From the NCBI GenBank assembly GCA_023053575.1, contig JAKZAP010000004.1, forward strand, positions 5,809,572-5,873,571: DNA of 64,000 nucleotides, read 5' to 3'. Both the position numbers and the translations under genes were made by a program. The notes beneath the pieces are model-generated. The model worked only from the letters and a program-made list of their open reading frames with translations. It was not told the origin of the DNA and searched no databases. The DNA is from Branchinecta lynchi (Eukaryota; Arthropoda; Branchiopoda; Anostraca; Branchinectidae). Of this stretch, positions 34,383 through 45,433 are shown one piece after another. The number at the start of each line of letters is the position of its first letter. Position 1 is the stretch's first letter.

Positions 34383-34479
34383 TTGGTCCCACAACTGGTA
34401 ATAGATTCAGCAGTACCCTGTCGCAGACCCTTACTAAGTGTTGATAATCTGGTCGCGAACCTTAACACGACCAAAAATT

Positions 34480-34760
34480 TCGATGGGATCCCAAAAATTC
34501 ACTATTTGATACAGACAATTAAATCTGTTCTTCGCCAGACTCCTTGGACATTTCTACTATTAAACTCAGAAACAGACTAAAGGCCAAATAGTTAATTATC
34601 CGAGAAAACCAAGTTAAAACCAAGATATGGATTCAGGATGTGTTTTTACCCGTATAAGTCATATCTGTTGTGACGGAAACTTCCTACCTTTCTTCTGCCA
34701 ATTACCCCGTGACCAAACAGGCCTGTCTAGTATCACAAATTCTGATACTGTGAGTGCCGT
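34480..34760 (+). repeat. Family B, left-end fragment
   Basis: Starts at TTTCGATGGGATCCCAAAAATTCA and shares with 35977 and 62735 the words 'CTCAGAAACAGA...GGCCAAATAG' and 'CCTGAGAAAACC'. It lacks the tandem-unit interior. Confidence 0.7.
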
Positions 34761-35036
34761 CTGGGTTCTATTAACTTACAAAGACCGGGCAAGGTGGCTC
34801 CCATTGCTCGTGAAATGTCGTTCTAAAGACATTGCTAGCGACGTTTTTAAAGCGAAGAAGAATCTTGCAAATAGTGGAATTTTTGTATCTGAAAATCTCA
34901 CAAAGAAAGTAATTTGAAGACCTTCTGTGTGTTCGAATAGATTTGAAGCGGGATGGAGGAATGTGAATGACGGACATAAATATACACTGAAAGAGAGGTT
35001 GGCAAGGAAGGACATCTCTACTGACAATAGTGGAAT

Positions 35037-35310
35037 GTCGGAGAAAGGAAGCATCACCCCACCCCGGTCGTGATATAGCCCCTACAATCTACCGGGCATG
35101 GGAGCGAGTTCTTGCCCATCCTCCCACACAAGCAATCACAAGGAACGTCGGAGAAAGGAAGCATCAACCTGGCTTGACATCGCCCCTACAATCTACCGGG
35201 CATGGGGGCGAGTTCCTGCCCATCTTCCCACACAAAAAATCACAAGGAACGTCGGAGGAAGGAAGCATTAGCCTGGGCGTGACATCGCCCTTACAATCTA
35301 CCAGGCATAG
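35037..35310 (+). repeat. Minisatellite, three units of 104-110 bp
   Basis: GTCGGAGAAAGGAAGCATCA starts at 35037, 35147 and 35251. Each unit carries 'CCTACAATCTACCGGGCATGG'. The third unit is cut short. The array is flanked on both sides by GGTTGGCAAGGAAGGAC (about 34998 and 35335). Confidence 0.9.
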
Positions 35311-35508
35311 ATAGCACCGAGCGGACAGGGGAGCGGTTGGCAAGGAAGGACGGTATGCAGAACTGAGGTTCCTATTCCGTTGATCACCCTGCAGAACGAA
35401 TACAGAACGAAGTACAACTCGTTCTCCTTTCTGCTAAAAACGAACAATAGCGCAACAGCGTTCTACAAAAAGCCCTTTTAGGAGAATGGATAGAGGACGG
35501 AGAATGGA

Positions 35509-35960
35509 TTGTTTACTAACTCGCGGCTAAGGAAAAACATTGCCGAGAAGGTACCATGGAGAGAATTGGAACATACAGCGTTTCAGATGTTGAAAGGTCT
35601 GTTAGAAAAATCACCTGTGTTGTTTAACCCTGACCGGAAATTTATAGGACAGACTGATGCATCAGATTTTGCCGTGGGGCAGTGCTTTCACAGATGTTTG
35701 ACGATGGGGAGCACCCAGTTATGAGTATACTCCCAAGGGAGAAACATTAAAGTACGATTGAGAAAGAATGTTTAGCTGCGAACTGGGCATCAAGAAAACT
35801 TGTGTACTATTTGTATGGGCGACTTTTTGAGCTGGTTCCAGATCATAACCCTCTGAAGTGGCTTCAAGTTATGAGAATCAGAAAATGGCCGCCTAGCCCG
35901 ATGGGCACTAGAGATGCAAGAGTTTGATTTTTCCGTGAGGAATAGAAGACAGATAAAAAA
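35509..35960 (+). pseudogene. LTR-retrotransposon RNase H fragment
   Basis: Reads AFQMLKGLLEKSPVLFNPD and QTDASDFAVGQC (RNase H TDAS box), then after frameshifts TIEKECLAANWASRKLVYYLYG and LVPDHNPLKWL. This corresponds to Gypsy-type RT-RNase H and probably belongs to the element whose LTR is at 33908. It is broken off before integrase by the family B element at about 35960. Confidence 0.65.
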
Positions 35961-37520
35961 ACAAGACCAAAGGTTTCGATGGGATCCCAAAAATTCAATA
36001 TCTGATCCATACAGCTGAGTCTTGCCTTAGCCAGATCCAGTCATCGCCAGACCCCTTGAACATTTTTACAATTAAAACTCAGAAACAGATTAAGGCCAAA
36101 TAGCTAATTACCTGAGAAAACCAAGTTCAGATATGAATTCAGCATGTGTGTTTACCCCTAGAAGTCATATCTGTTTTGACGAAAACTTCCTGCCACTTCT
36201 GCCGATTTCCCGCTTTCAGCAGAACTACTTGTCCGGCGAAAAAAGAAAGCTCAAAGACGAAATCAGGGTATCTTCTTTCCTCAGTAATGAACATCTAATC
36301 AACTTCAAATAAAAATTTAGCTTATAACAAATTTTCCGACTCCAGCCGGACTCCGGTCGAACTATATGTCCGGGTAAAATATGATTGTCATACAGGAACT
36401 CAGCATCTCTTCTTACCACTAAATCGCTTATCTAATCAACTAGGAATAAGACCTTAACTTCCAACAGTTTTCCGGTTTTGGCCGGATTCCGGCGAACTAC
36501 ATATCCGGGTAGAAAATTGTTTTCACATAAGTGTTCAGCATGTCTTCTTGCCCTAAATCGAACATCTAATCAACTCCAAATAAAAATTTTAATTTTGACA
36601 AACTTTCCGGTTTAGGCCGGATTCCGGTCGAAATACTTTTCAGCATGTCGTCCTTCCTCTAAACCGAACATCTAATCAACTTCAAATAAAACTTTACTTT
36701 CAACAAACTTTCCGGTTTGGGCCGGACTCAAGGCGAAATACTTGTCCGTCGAGAAAATCTTTTCACCATCGTGTTCAGCATGTCTTCTTACCCCATAATC
36801 AACTACATTAGCTGTTTCAAAATATTCTGTTTGTCCCTTAATTTGAACCCCCACCCCTAAATGTAGGGCTACAAAGCCCATCTACGAACATGACTGGTCC
36901 GACGACACAACGAATCCTCACACCAAGTTTCATCAAAATATCTCATTCCCTTCGAGAGTTATCGTCCTTACAGAAATTGTTTTCACATAAGTGTTCAGCA
37001 TGTCTTCTTGCCCTAAATCGAACATCTAATCAACTTCAAATAAAACTTTTAATTTTAACAAACTTTCCGGTTTGGGCCGGATTCCGGTCGAAATACTTGT
37101 CCGTCGAGAAAATAGTTTTCACCATCGTTTTCAGCATGTCGTCCTTCCTCTAAATCGAACATCTAATCAACTTCAAATAAAACTTTTATTTTAAACAAAC
37201 TTTCCGGTTTTGGCCGGATTCCGGGCGAACTACTTGTTCGATGACAAAATGGTTTTCACCATCGTGTTCAGCATGTCTTCTTACCCCAAAATCAACTATC
37301 ACATTAGCTGTTTCAAAATATTCTGTTTGTCCCGTAATTTGAATAGGGCTACAAAGCCCAGCCCATCTACGAACATGACTGGTCCGACGACCCAACGAAT
37401 CCTCACACCAAGTTTCATTAAAATATCTCATTCCCTTCGAGAGTTATCGTCCGTACAGACGGACAACTTTTGCGATGTCATAGGTATCCCTTCACTTACG
37501 TTTTGGGATCCCAAAAATAG
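35960..37520 (+). mobile_element. Family B element, most complete copy, internal tandem units
   Basis: Left end CAAAGGTTTCGATGGGATCCC near 35965, right end ACGTTTTGGGATCCCAAAAA near 37500. These give inverted termini around the palindrome GGGATCCC. The interior has seven or more diverged ~100-140-bp units, each with 'TTTCCGGTTTTGGCCGG', 'CGAACTACTTGTCCG' and 'TTCAGCATGTCTTCTTACCCC'. A 200-bp segment with 'CTACGAACATGACTGGTCCG' is itself repeated (about 36770-36985 and 37255-37460). No coding capacity. Minisatellite-bearing interiors like this are known in non-autonomous Helitrons and some MITEs; which one this is remains open. Confidence 0.75.
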
Positions 37521-38029
37521 GTGACTCACTCATACCACATATTACTTATCTCATTCTCAAACATCATATTTAATGTCACAACAGCTGACAATCCTGTCAT
37601 CACTATGGACGTACAACCAATTCTGTACAAAATTTAATCAATGAGGCCAATTGTTAGCTCAGGTCATGATTCCTGAGTAACACAAACAATAATGACAACA
37701 AAATCACTGGTGAAAAGTCAGAGGCGTTACTAGCCTAAATGTTTGGGGGGGGGAAGCATTTACCGACTGGCTGGTAATATTTACCGACTTTTTCTGCAGA
37801 AAAAACTACTGCGTTCAACAACAAAAATATTTTCGAATCCGTCAAAACAGTTGATTTTTTTTCATGAAAACAGCTGGTTTTTCTGAGAATTGGTCGATTT
37901 TTCGTCAAAATAGTGGGTTTTTCTAAAAAATTACTTATTTTTCTGAAAATAAGTCATTTTTTTTTTAAATTTGAAAACACTAACAAACGAGGGCAGGGAG
38001 TCCCTCGCGGTAATTTAGAGGGGAGCAAT

Positions 38030-39500
38030 CAGTTACTGGACATCAGGAAGATGGTTCTCACAGCAGCAAAAGGAAACTTCCAAATCAGTGTCCCAAAGTC
38101 GGGTATTGCAGAGATTTACTTCCACGATGAGCAATTAGCAAACCGCTTTCTGCAAATTCCTAATTCCCTCTCTCTAGCAGGTGTGCCAGTGGAGGCTGCC
38201 AAACGCCGGAGAGAGAGAGGCTTCACCGGTATGTGTCCATTAATGTCAACAGCGAGATGAACAGAGAATTGATTGATCGACTCATCCGGCAACCTGATCA
38301 CCTTGAAGTCGGCTACCCGCCCGAAAACCAGCAAAGACGGACAGCTTGTGGAAAGCAAATCAGTACTGGTAGAGTCGGCAGAAGAATGGACAAGAGGGGT
38401 TTACCCATACGGCCAACACATACGGTGGAAGCCACACAAACCAAAGCCGCTGCAATGCTCCATCTGTCTCATGCATGGTCACACACAAAAAACATTGCAG
38501 ACAAAAAGCTGTATCCTGCAAGAACTGCGGTAAGGACGACCACGAGTTGTTTGCAAAAACTGCAAAATGTTTGGTCACTCCGCCATGCAGAAGCAACATT
38601 GCCCCTCACCAGAAGAGAGCCGAGATCCTGAGGTTGTCCCATCAGCTGTATATTCCATATGCCATAGTAGCAGCATCAACACCAAAGAAAGTTGAACAAC
38701 ATACCTACAACCCATCATCGGCATCGTCAGGCTACCCAACTGAATCATCCAGAATGTTCCGAGCGAGCCCCACCTAGCCAAGCAGCAGACACCTACCAGC
38801 AACCTACGCCAGGCATGGGGGAAAGGTATCCAGCCAATCCATGAGAGAACGCAACTACAATCAGCCGGCAACAACACTCTGACAGCTCCTCAGCCCAACA
38901 ACCAAGCTGCCATGGGTGGACCCTCCGAGGCAAAAGATTGCAAAGTACCTGGCTATGATGCACATCATCAGCAGCAGCAAAAAACCATCGAAGGGAAGGC
39001 AATCCTAACCAGGAAGGCCATAACAACCCTACTCGGGGCAAACATCTGGCAGCTGGCCACTCAAGAACTCCCAACAGCTCAATCCCACCAAGAAATGAAG
39101 CCAAAACCCCAGAAAATCCGCAACGTGTAAGTGGAAACCCCAGCCAACAGAATGTCTCACCAAAAGCCAGTGAAGGGGGAGCAACACTAAGCAATGACGA
39201 GTAGAAGAACCTCCAACCTACGAATCCTCCAGTGGAATGTGGTATCCTTTTCAAACCAGAAGTTAACTGAACTTACTAGCTCCTCGTTTTATCACCCTTA
39301 TTTTACCCGACATTCGGAGGATTTAGCTCATGAGAGAAGAAATACAACAAGAGCAGGGTTTGTTCTCAGGAGTATAGGTGTGAGAGTCTGGAATGACCTT
39401 CCAGAATCGGTCAGAGCGGCTGTAAGCCCGGTATCGTTCAAGAGAATGGTTAAATCCCATTCTTTGAAATCAGAATCATCAGAATCAGAATCATTTATTT
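38030..39500 (+). mobile_element. LINE with ORF1 and an internal deletion joining EN start to RT end
   Basis: ORF1 (about 38051-39130, three frames) has a SINVNSEMNRELIDRLIRQ segment and Cys/His knuckles CSICLMHGHTQK...C and CKNCGKDDHELFAKTAKC. At 39194 an ATG opens a single frame that begins LRILQWNVVSFSNQKL, the start of an APE endonuclease. Within about 15 residues it becomes YHPYFTRHSEDL, GVRVWNDLPESVRAA and PVSFKRMVKSHSL, the C-terminus of CR1/L2-like RT proteins. Everything between (most of EN and RT) is missing without breaking the frame. It ends in GAATCA repeats at about 39475. Confidence 0.65.
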
Positions 39501-39559
39501 ACACAAACTATCGTAGTCAAGAAGAGAACTCAACTACATGGCGCTTGGGCTTACAAATT

Positions 39560-40560
39560 AAAAGAGGACACAAATAAGAACAGAAACTTCAGAACTTATT
39601 AAACACTGACGTGTAATACGGACCGAACGTGTTTGAAAACCTATTTGTTCGTGTGGTAGGCGGTACCAGTTTTTCTTTGTTTTTAGACCTAGTGTCAACT
39701 CGATTCGACATGCCCGGTGGTAGTATGGCCCTATGTTTGTCACTTGGTAGAAGAATTGACCAAATTTGCATATCAAACTGAACCGACGGTCGTAAAGGGA
39801 CGGTAGTTGTAAGGTTGATAATGCTGATTCATAATCAGTAAATGCTTCACACAATATTACTTTAGCGGCTCATTTCTGTATTGACTCAAGTTGATCACTT
39901 AAGTATCCTGTGTTATTGACTTGAGGCCCCCAAACAGGGTAAGCATACTCTACAATTGGTCGGATATATGTCAGGTACGCCAGCTTTAGTTGCGACACTG
40001 AAAAACCGAATCGACGCATTAAGATAAGGGTACGCATAGCACAGTTGGCTTTTCTTACTATTGTATCAACGTGAAGACTAAACGAGCAATCAACGCTAAA
40101 CGTGACGCCGAGAATAACAGCCGAAGGTACACTAGGATACAGTGGCGGAGGGCACACAAAATCCCTTTTCAGGGGATTAAAGCGAAGGATTTGGGTTTTC
40201 CCTTCGTTGATTTGTAGGCTGTTAGTTGCACATTGGTCTTTAAAATTGCTGAATGTTTCGTCACAGAACTGAGGAACTGCCTGGGATTTCTCGATAATGT
40301 AATTGAGAAGAACCGACAGATCGTCAACGTACTTCAATCTTTCATCGAACCCAGAAAGGACAAAATTTATCAGTGCCAAAAACAACAGTGCCGCAAGTTT
40401 TGTGCCTTGTGGAGCTCCGCACGTTAGCTCAGCCCATTCGGAATCAGTGTCTCCTGGGAAAAGACTGTACACGCCTAAGTAGACAGTTGTGCTGCTGCCT
40501 TTTAAGCATCCACACTGGTACGGGTCGAGGGATCCAGAGACCTGTGACATCAGCTCACGG
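39560..40560 (-). mobile_element. 5'-truncated LINE reverse transcriptase
   Basis: Minus-strand frame 40550-39870: CGAPQGTKLAALLFLALIN (RT motif 4), LKYVDDLSVLLNY (catalytic YVDD), LQINEGKTQILRFNP, AVILGVTFSVDCSF and YIRPIVEYAYPVWGPQ. A second frame continues the C-terminus (AFTDYESALSTLQLPSLYDRR and CKFGQFFYQ). The element starts abruptly at about 40560 inside RT, consistent with 5' truncation on insertion. The catalytic aspartates are intact, but frameshifts occur downstream. Confidence 0.75.
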
Positions 40561-40639
40561 TAAAAAAAAGAAAAGAAGTGTGATAAGAGGAAAGAGTATT
40601 TATTTAATATTATTTTTTTATTTATTACTCTGTATCTTC

Positions 40640-41210
40640 TTCCCCTATTTCGAACACCTAATCAGCTTCAAATAAAAATTTAACTTACAAATTTTTCCTG
40701 TTCCAGCCGGATTCCGGGCGAAATATATGTCCGGGTAAAAAATTATTGTCATGCACAGATTCAGCTTCTCTTCGTACCCTTAAATCGGACATCTATTTAA
40801 CTACTAATAAAACTTTAACTTTAACAATTTTCCGGTTTTGGCCCTAGTTCGGGCGAACTACTGGTCCGGGTAGAAAATGGTTTCTTACCCCTAAATGCAA
40901 CATCTAATCTGTGTTCAGAATGTCTTCTTACCCCATAATCGACTATCTCATCAGCTGTTTAAAAATCAATCGTTTATCTCATTAGCTGTTTAAAAATATT
41001 TTGTTTGTCCCTTAATTTGAACCCCCACCCCTAGATGTAGGGCTCTAGAGCCCATCTACGAACTCGACCTTTCCGTTCTTCCAAAGGATCCTCCCACAAG
41101 TTTCGTCAAAATATCTCATTCCCTTCGAGAGTTATCGTGCTCACGGAAAGACGGACAACTTTTGCGGAGTCATAGGTATCCCTCCACTCACGTTTTGGGA
41201 TCCCAGTAGA
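40640..41210 (+). repeat. Family B element, left-truncated copy
   Basis: Contains 'CTAATCAGCTTCAAATAAA', 'CCGGATTCCGGGCGAA' and 'CTCATTCCCTTCGAGAGTTATCG', and ends at CACGTTTTGGGATCCCAG (41205). The left end with GGGATCCC is missing. Confidence 0.8.
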
Positions 41211-41393
41211 TAATCTAGCGGTCAAAACTGGCACTAGTCTTCAAAACTTGCTTGTTTTAATTAATTAAAAATACGGTGGAAATAGTGAAGGCGAAGGAGG
41301 AACTAAATAAAAATATTATCAAAGGTATTGCCTTGGACAGTTTTAAAGCAACCATTTCACAACTGTGATCGTCATTTCCGAGTATTTCGTGGA

Positions 41394-41525
41394 TTCATTT
41401 CCGGAAATCGCTAGTGCCATCTAGTTTGACTAAGCGAACACTTACTGAATGTTCCTGATTCATTTTCCGGAAATTGCCAGTGCCATCTAGCTTGAGTAAG
41501 CGAACACTTCCTGAACGTTTACAGG
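41394..41525 (+). promoter_or_regulatory. LINE 5'UTR direct repeat, two ~66-bp units
   Basis: 'TTCATTTCCGGAAATCGC', 'AGTGCCATCTAG' and 'AGTAAGCGAACACTT' occur twice just before the ORF1 ATG. Repeated 5'UTR monomers act as internal promoters in several LINE families; that role here is inferred only from position. Confidence 0.55.
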
Positions 41526-41570
41526 AGATTACGTTAACGACCACTAGACTGTGCAACAGTCAATCCCGGA

Positions 41571-42551
41571 ATGTCCGGTTCAAATAAAAGGCAACGAGAA
41601 TTTCCAAAAAAAGGTGTGGACAAATGTAAAGCATGCGATTTAAGTTTGGAGGATGATGATCCAGCAATCCAGTGCGATTTGTGTCGATCGTGGCTTTGCA
41701 TTAGTTGCTTAGACATTACCGAGCCACAGTATGAGCTCTGGACTAAAATGACACGCAGATTTGATTCGCAATGGTTTTGCGTTACTTGCAAGCTTCAGCA
41801 GCAACAGCCCAGCTATGAGACACATGGCCCCTCTAGAGAAGTTATAAAGTCTTCTATGCGGGAAGTGTTGCAGGAGTTCAAGGAGGAGCTCAAGGACGAG
41901 TTACGCACCGAATTTGCCACCATGCTTTCTCCCATTCAAGAGCGATTGAAGATACTGGAGGAATCTGTCATAATGAAATGTTCCGTCGACGAGGTTCAGA
42001 AGTGTATTAGTGATAAACTCTCCGGAGAAATAGACAGAATTGATGCTCGCCTGACACAAATAAGTGCAAATGCCCCAGGACACGGTTCTCAGCAACGATG
42101 TTCATCGGTGGACCTAGTTACCGATCTAGCGAATAAGCAGAAAAACTTGATGATTTATGGCCTTCCAGAAAATCCCAAACTCTTTTGTCTGCTGCACCCG
42201 TGCAAACCTCCTTCACTGTCAGAGTTGGTAAACACTCTGTTGGTCGCACACGGCCAATCAAAGTTATGTTTCATGAGGCAGTTGAACGCGACATAGAAGC
42301 TGTGTACTTAGCAACTGAACGATCCAAAATTGTTGCACAATTCAATAATTTCAACTTTAGCCACGACAAAACGGAAGCTGAGCGCATACAAGAAAAAGTA
42401 TGACCAGCTCAAGCAGGAATTAGCTGAAAAGTTCAAGGCGGGAGATGACAGTTGGCGAATTCGCAGGGGACGTAGTGGTTATGAAATCGGGAAGAAAAAG
42501 GAGTTTCGTGTCCAGGGAAATTCCTCAGAGACCTCGCAAATGGAACAATAA
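41571..42551 (+). pseudogene. LINE ORF1 with PHD-like finger, two compensating frameshifts
   Basis: ATG at 41571. The N-terminus has CKACDLSLEDDDPAIQC, CRSWLCISCLD and WFCVTC, the C4HC3-like PHD pattern of CR1-clade ORF1 proteins. A coiled-coil region follows (EVLQEFKEELKDELRTEF, PIQERLKILEESV). Near 42165 the frame shifts (IYGLPEN then FTVRVGKHSVGRTRPIKVMF), and near 42385 it shifts back into the original frame (ERI then KKKYDQLKQELAEKF), ending at 42551. ORF1 proteins bind the element RNA. The two shifts cancel overall, leaving the C-terminus in the starting frame. Confidence 0.7.
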
Positions 42552-45303
42552 TCTCCTGGTCATGTACACGAACGCTGATTCTCTTTCGAACAAATATGAA
42601 GAATTGGAATCTGTAGTTGTAGTGAAGCAACCATCTATTATTGTAGTAACTGAAGCTCTACAAAAAAATTGTTTAAATCCAAGTTCTTATCTTCGTCAGC
42701 TCAAAGGGTATACTTTATTATCTCATGAGAAATTTAGAAGAGGTATTGTGATTTATGTTAGTCAGGACTTAAAATTCAGTGAGGTAACCAATCAAATCGG
42801 TTCAAATATTGTTGAAAGCCTGTGTGTCGATATCCAGCTACCTCGATCAAGTGTTCCACTGCGGATCGTAGCCATTTATCGAAGCCCTACAAAAGATAGC
42901 AGTTCTGAAGCAAATGACCAGTTAATTTTGCAGTATTTGAGAGAGTTGTCAGTTATTAATAACAAGATTTTGGTCGTTGGCGACTTCAATTTACCTCGTA
43001 TTGATTGGTTGACGGGAACACCAACCGTTGGTTCTGAGTCATACGAGTCACAGTTTCTTGACACGTTACACCAGTCTTTTTTATTTCAACATGTGAAAGG
43101 CCCTACTCGCGGCCGTGGTGGGAATCACCCCTCTGTTCTTGACCTTGTTATTTCTAAAAATGAAACGGACCTGTCCTCTTTCGAGTTTGGTTCACCGTTA
43201 GGAAAAAGTGATCATTCAGTTTCGTTTATGAAATTTAAGGCTGAAGCCCCGACTATGCCCACCACTAATGTACAACACGATTATCACAAAGTTGATTATG
43301 ATTCTTTTAAGGAATATGTTGCTTCAGTTGATTTAGTTACTAAATTCAGTGAGGAGGGGAAAGGACCAGATGAGATGTTTGAGCTTTTAAGACGTGTTCT
43401 TACGGAAGGTAGAGATAAGTTTGTACCAAGAAAAGTATTGCCTCGGGGAAGAATAAAAAGGCGGACTTTGCCAAAGTTTATTCTGGAAGCGATTGAAGAG
43501 AAGAATAGTAGATGGAGGAGGTACATGGAAGGTAAAACTAATGAAGACTGGGATTCATACAAAAAAGCACGAAACAAAGCAACCAAGGTTCTTAAAATAA
43601 ACCGTGAAAATGTTGAAACTTCAGTAATTGCATCTCTGAAAAAGTTCCCAAAAAGATACTGGAAGTACGTTAATAAAAATATTGAAACAGTATCTACTTC
43701 TTCAATTTCATTTATGAATGATGTTGGTGGTGAAATACATGACGATCAAGAAAAATCGGAAGCATTCAATAACATGTTTTCGTCTGTTTTCGTATCCCCG
43801 TCCCCAACAGCTTCTCTTGTTTCCACCCCAGATTTCCAACCAGAAGTAACTTTTGATGATGGAGATGTTTCAAATGAGACGGTACTCGGTAAACTCAACA
43901 AATTAAATTGTAACAAAGCTCATGATATACATTGTTTTTCAAACGTCATGATTTCTCGCCTTGCGTCAGTCCTTTCTGCTCCTTTAACTGTTTTGTATAA
44001 TAAGTGTTTAGCAACTTGAAGATGCCCTGCTGCATGGAAAGAAGCGATAGTAAAGCCACTGCATAAAAAAGGTTCAAAGTCAAAATTAAGTAATTATCGG
44101 CCAATATCCAACACTTCCATATTTTGTCGCATTTTTGAAAAAATAATAGTGTCTCGTATTCAGGATTATTTTGAGAAGAATGGGCTATGGCACCCTTCAC
44201 AGCATGGTTTCAGAAAGAAAAGATCATGCAACACGCAGCTTTTAGAAGTTGTATCAGATTTTCAGAAAATGGGTGATCTTGGTGTGTTGTTCGACTGCGT
44301 CTATTTTGACTATTCCAAAGCGTTCGATAAAATTTCAACACGACTTCTTCTACAAAAATATTCTAGTTATAAAATAGGTAGAAGGTCGTTAGCATGGATT
44401 GAGGATTATTTAACAAATAGGAGTCAACGAGTGCTAGTAGGTAGTGCATTGTCATCTTCAGCGAAAGTGTTGAGTGGTGTACCACAAGGTAGCTGCATTG
44501 GACCAGTACTGTTCTGTCTTTTCATCAATGATTTGCCTCTCGTGATTAAAAATTCTACAGTAAAATTATTTGCCGACGATGTCAAGTTATTCCGGAAGGT
44601 TGAAAATCAGTACGATTGTAAACTGCTGCAAGATGATATTGATTCGCTTCATGAATGGTCAAACCGCAACTCCATGTTCGTAAATGTAGATAAGACTACT
44701 GTAGTTCATTATTTGTCAAGTAGTGGAACGGAATTTCAGTACAGTATTGGTTCATCCAGCATTTGCACTACAGAAGTGGTTCGTGACTTAGGTGTTTACT
44801 TCGACAAGCATTTGAAATTTGATAGACATGTAGCTACCACAAGTAACAATGCAAATTTTCGTGTCCATACTATTAGACGCACATTCAGAAAATTCAACCT
44901 ACGAACGTTATATACATCGCTGGTAAGGCCTTTGGTGGAGTACAATTCTTCGGTTTGGTACCCTATGAATAAAACGGATAGATTACGCATTGAGAAAGTT
45001 CAAAGACGCGCAACAAAGCTTGTACCTTATTTGAGAAATCTGTCGTATCCGCGTAGAATGAAAAGTTTAGAGTTGCCTAGCCTATATTTCAGACGTAAAC
45101 GTGCTGATTTGTTGAATGTATATAGGATAGTGCGAGGAGTTGACAATGTTAACCCTGAAGATTTATTTATTTTTTCAAATTACCCGTCAACACGTCAGCA
45201 CAGATTTAAACTTTATCAGCCAAAGCCAAACCGACGTGTTGGCATTTATAGTACGTCAACATTTTATTCGAGTGCTTATGCAGACCCATTTTTGCCAACT
45301 TAA
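42445..45303 (+). pseudogene. CR1-like LINE ORF2 (endonuclease + reverse transcriptase), one TGA
   Basis: A single frame of about 950 codons, broken only by TGA at 44017 (LAT*RCPAAWK). Endonuclease: MYTNADSLSNK, VVTEAL, ILVVGDFNLPRIDW and LGKSDHSVSF. RT: KLSNYRPISN, HGFRKKRSCNTQ, FDYSKAFDKI, GVPQGSCIGPVLFCLFINDL and KLFADDVKLF (catalytic FADD), then LVRPLVEYNSSVW and RIEKVQRRATKL. The upstream 38 codons overlap ORF1 in another frame, so the real start is probably the ATG at about 42559 before YTNAD. This is the best preserved element here; the 3' end is a TAAA-type tail. Confidence 0.85.
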
Positions 45304-45433
45304 GTTTAATTCAGTTTATTTTTCATTGTATAGATTTATTTGTATTACTAGTGCCTTATGTTCACATTGTATGTAGTGACAAGTCTTTATGACTTACCAC
45401 TTTTGGTGATAATAAATAAATAAATAAAATAAG

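Larger units (their letters stand above)
41300..45433 (+). mobile_element. Near full-length CR1-like LINE
   Basis: Order: 5'UTR with direct repeats, ORF1, ORF2, a ~100-bp 3'UTR and a tail of AATA/TAAA words at 45410-45433. The left border is not exact; it lies between the family B end (41210) and the first 66-bp repeat. The right border touches the N-terminal region of the split gene at 45434. Confidence 0.75.

Noticed and set aside
36190..37260. CRISPR-like array
   Set aside because: Units are long, diverged and contiguous without unique spacers, in a clearly eukaryotic repeat element.
41601..41790. PHD-like finger as part of a host chromatin gene
   Set aside because: It is directly followed by the coiled coil and by ORF2 of a LINE, the usual ORF1 arrangement of CR1-type elements.
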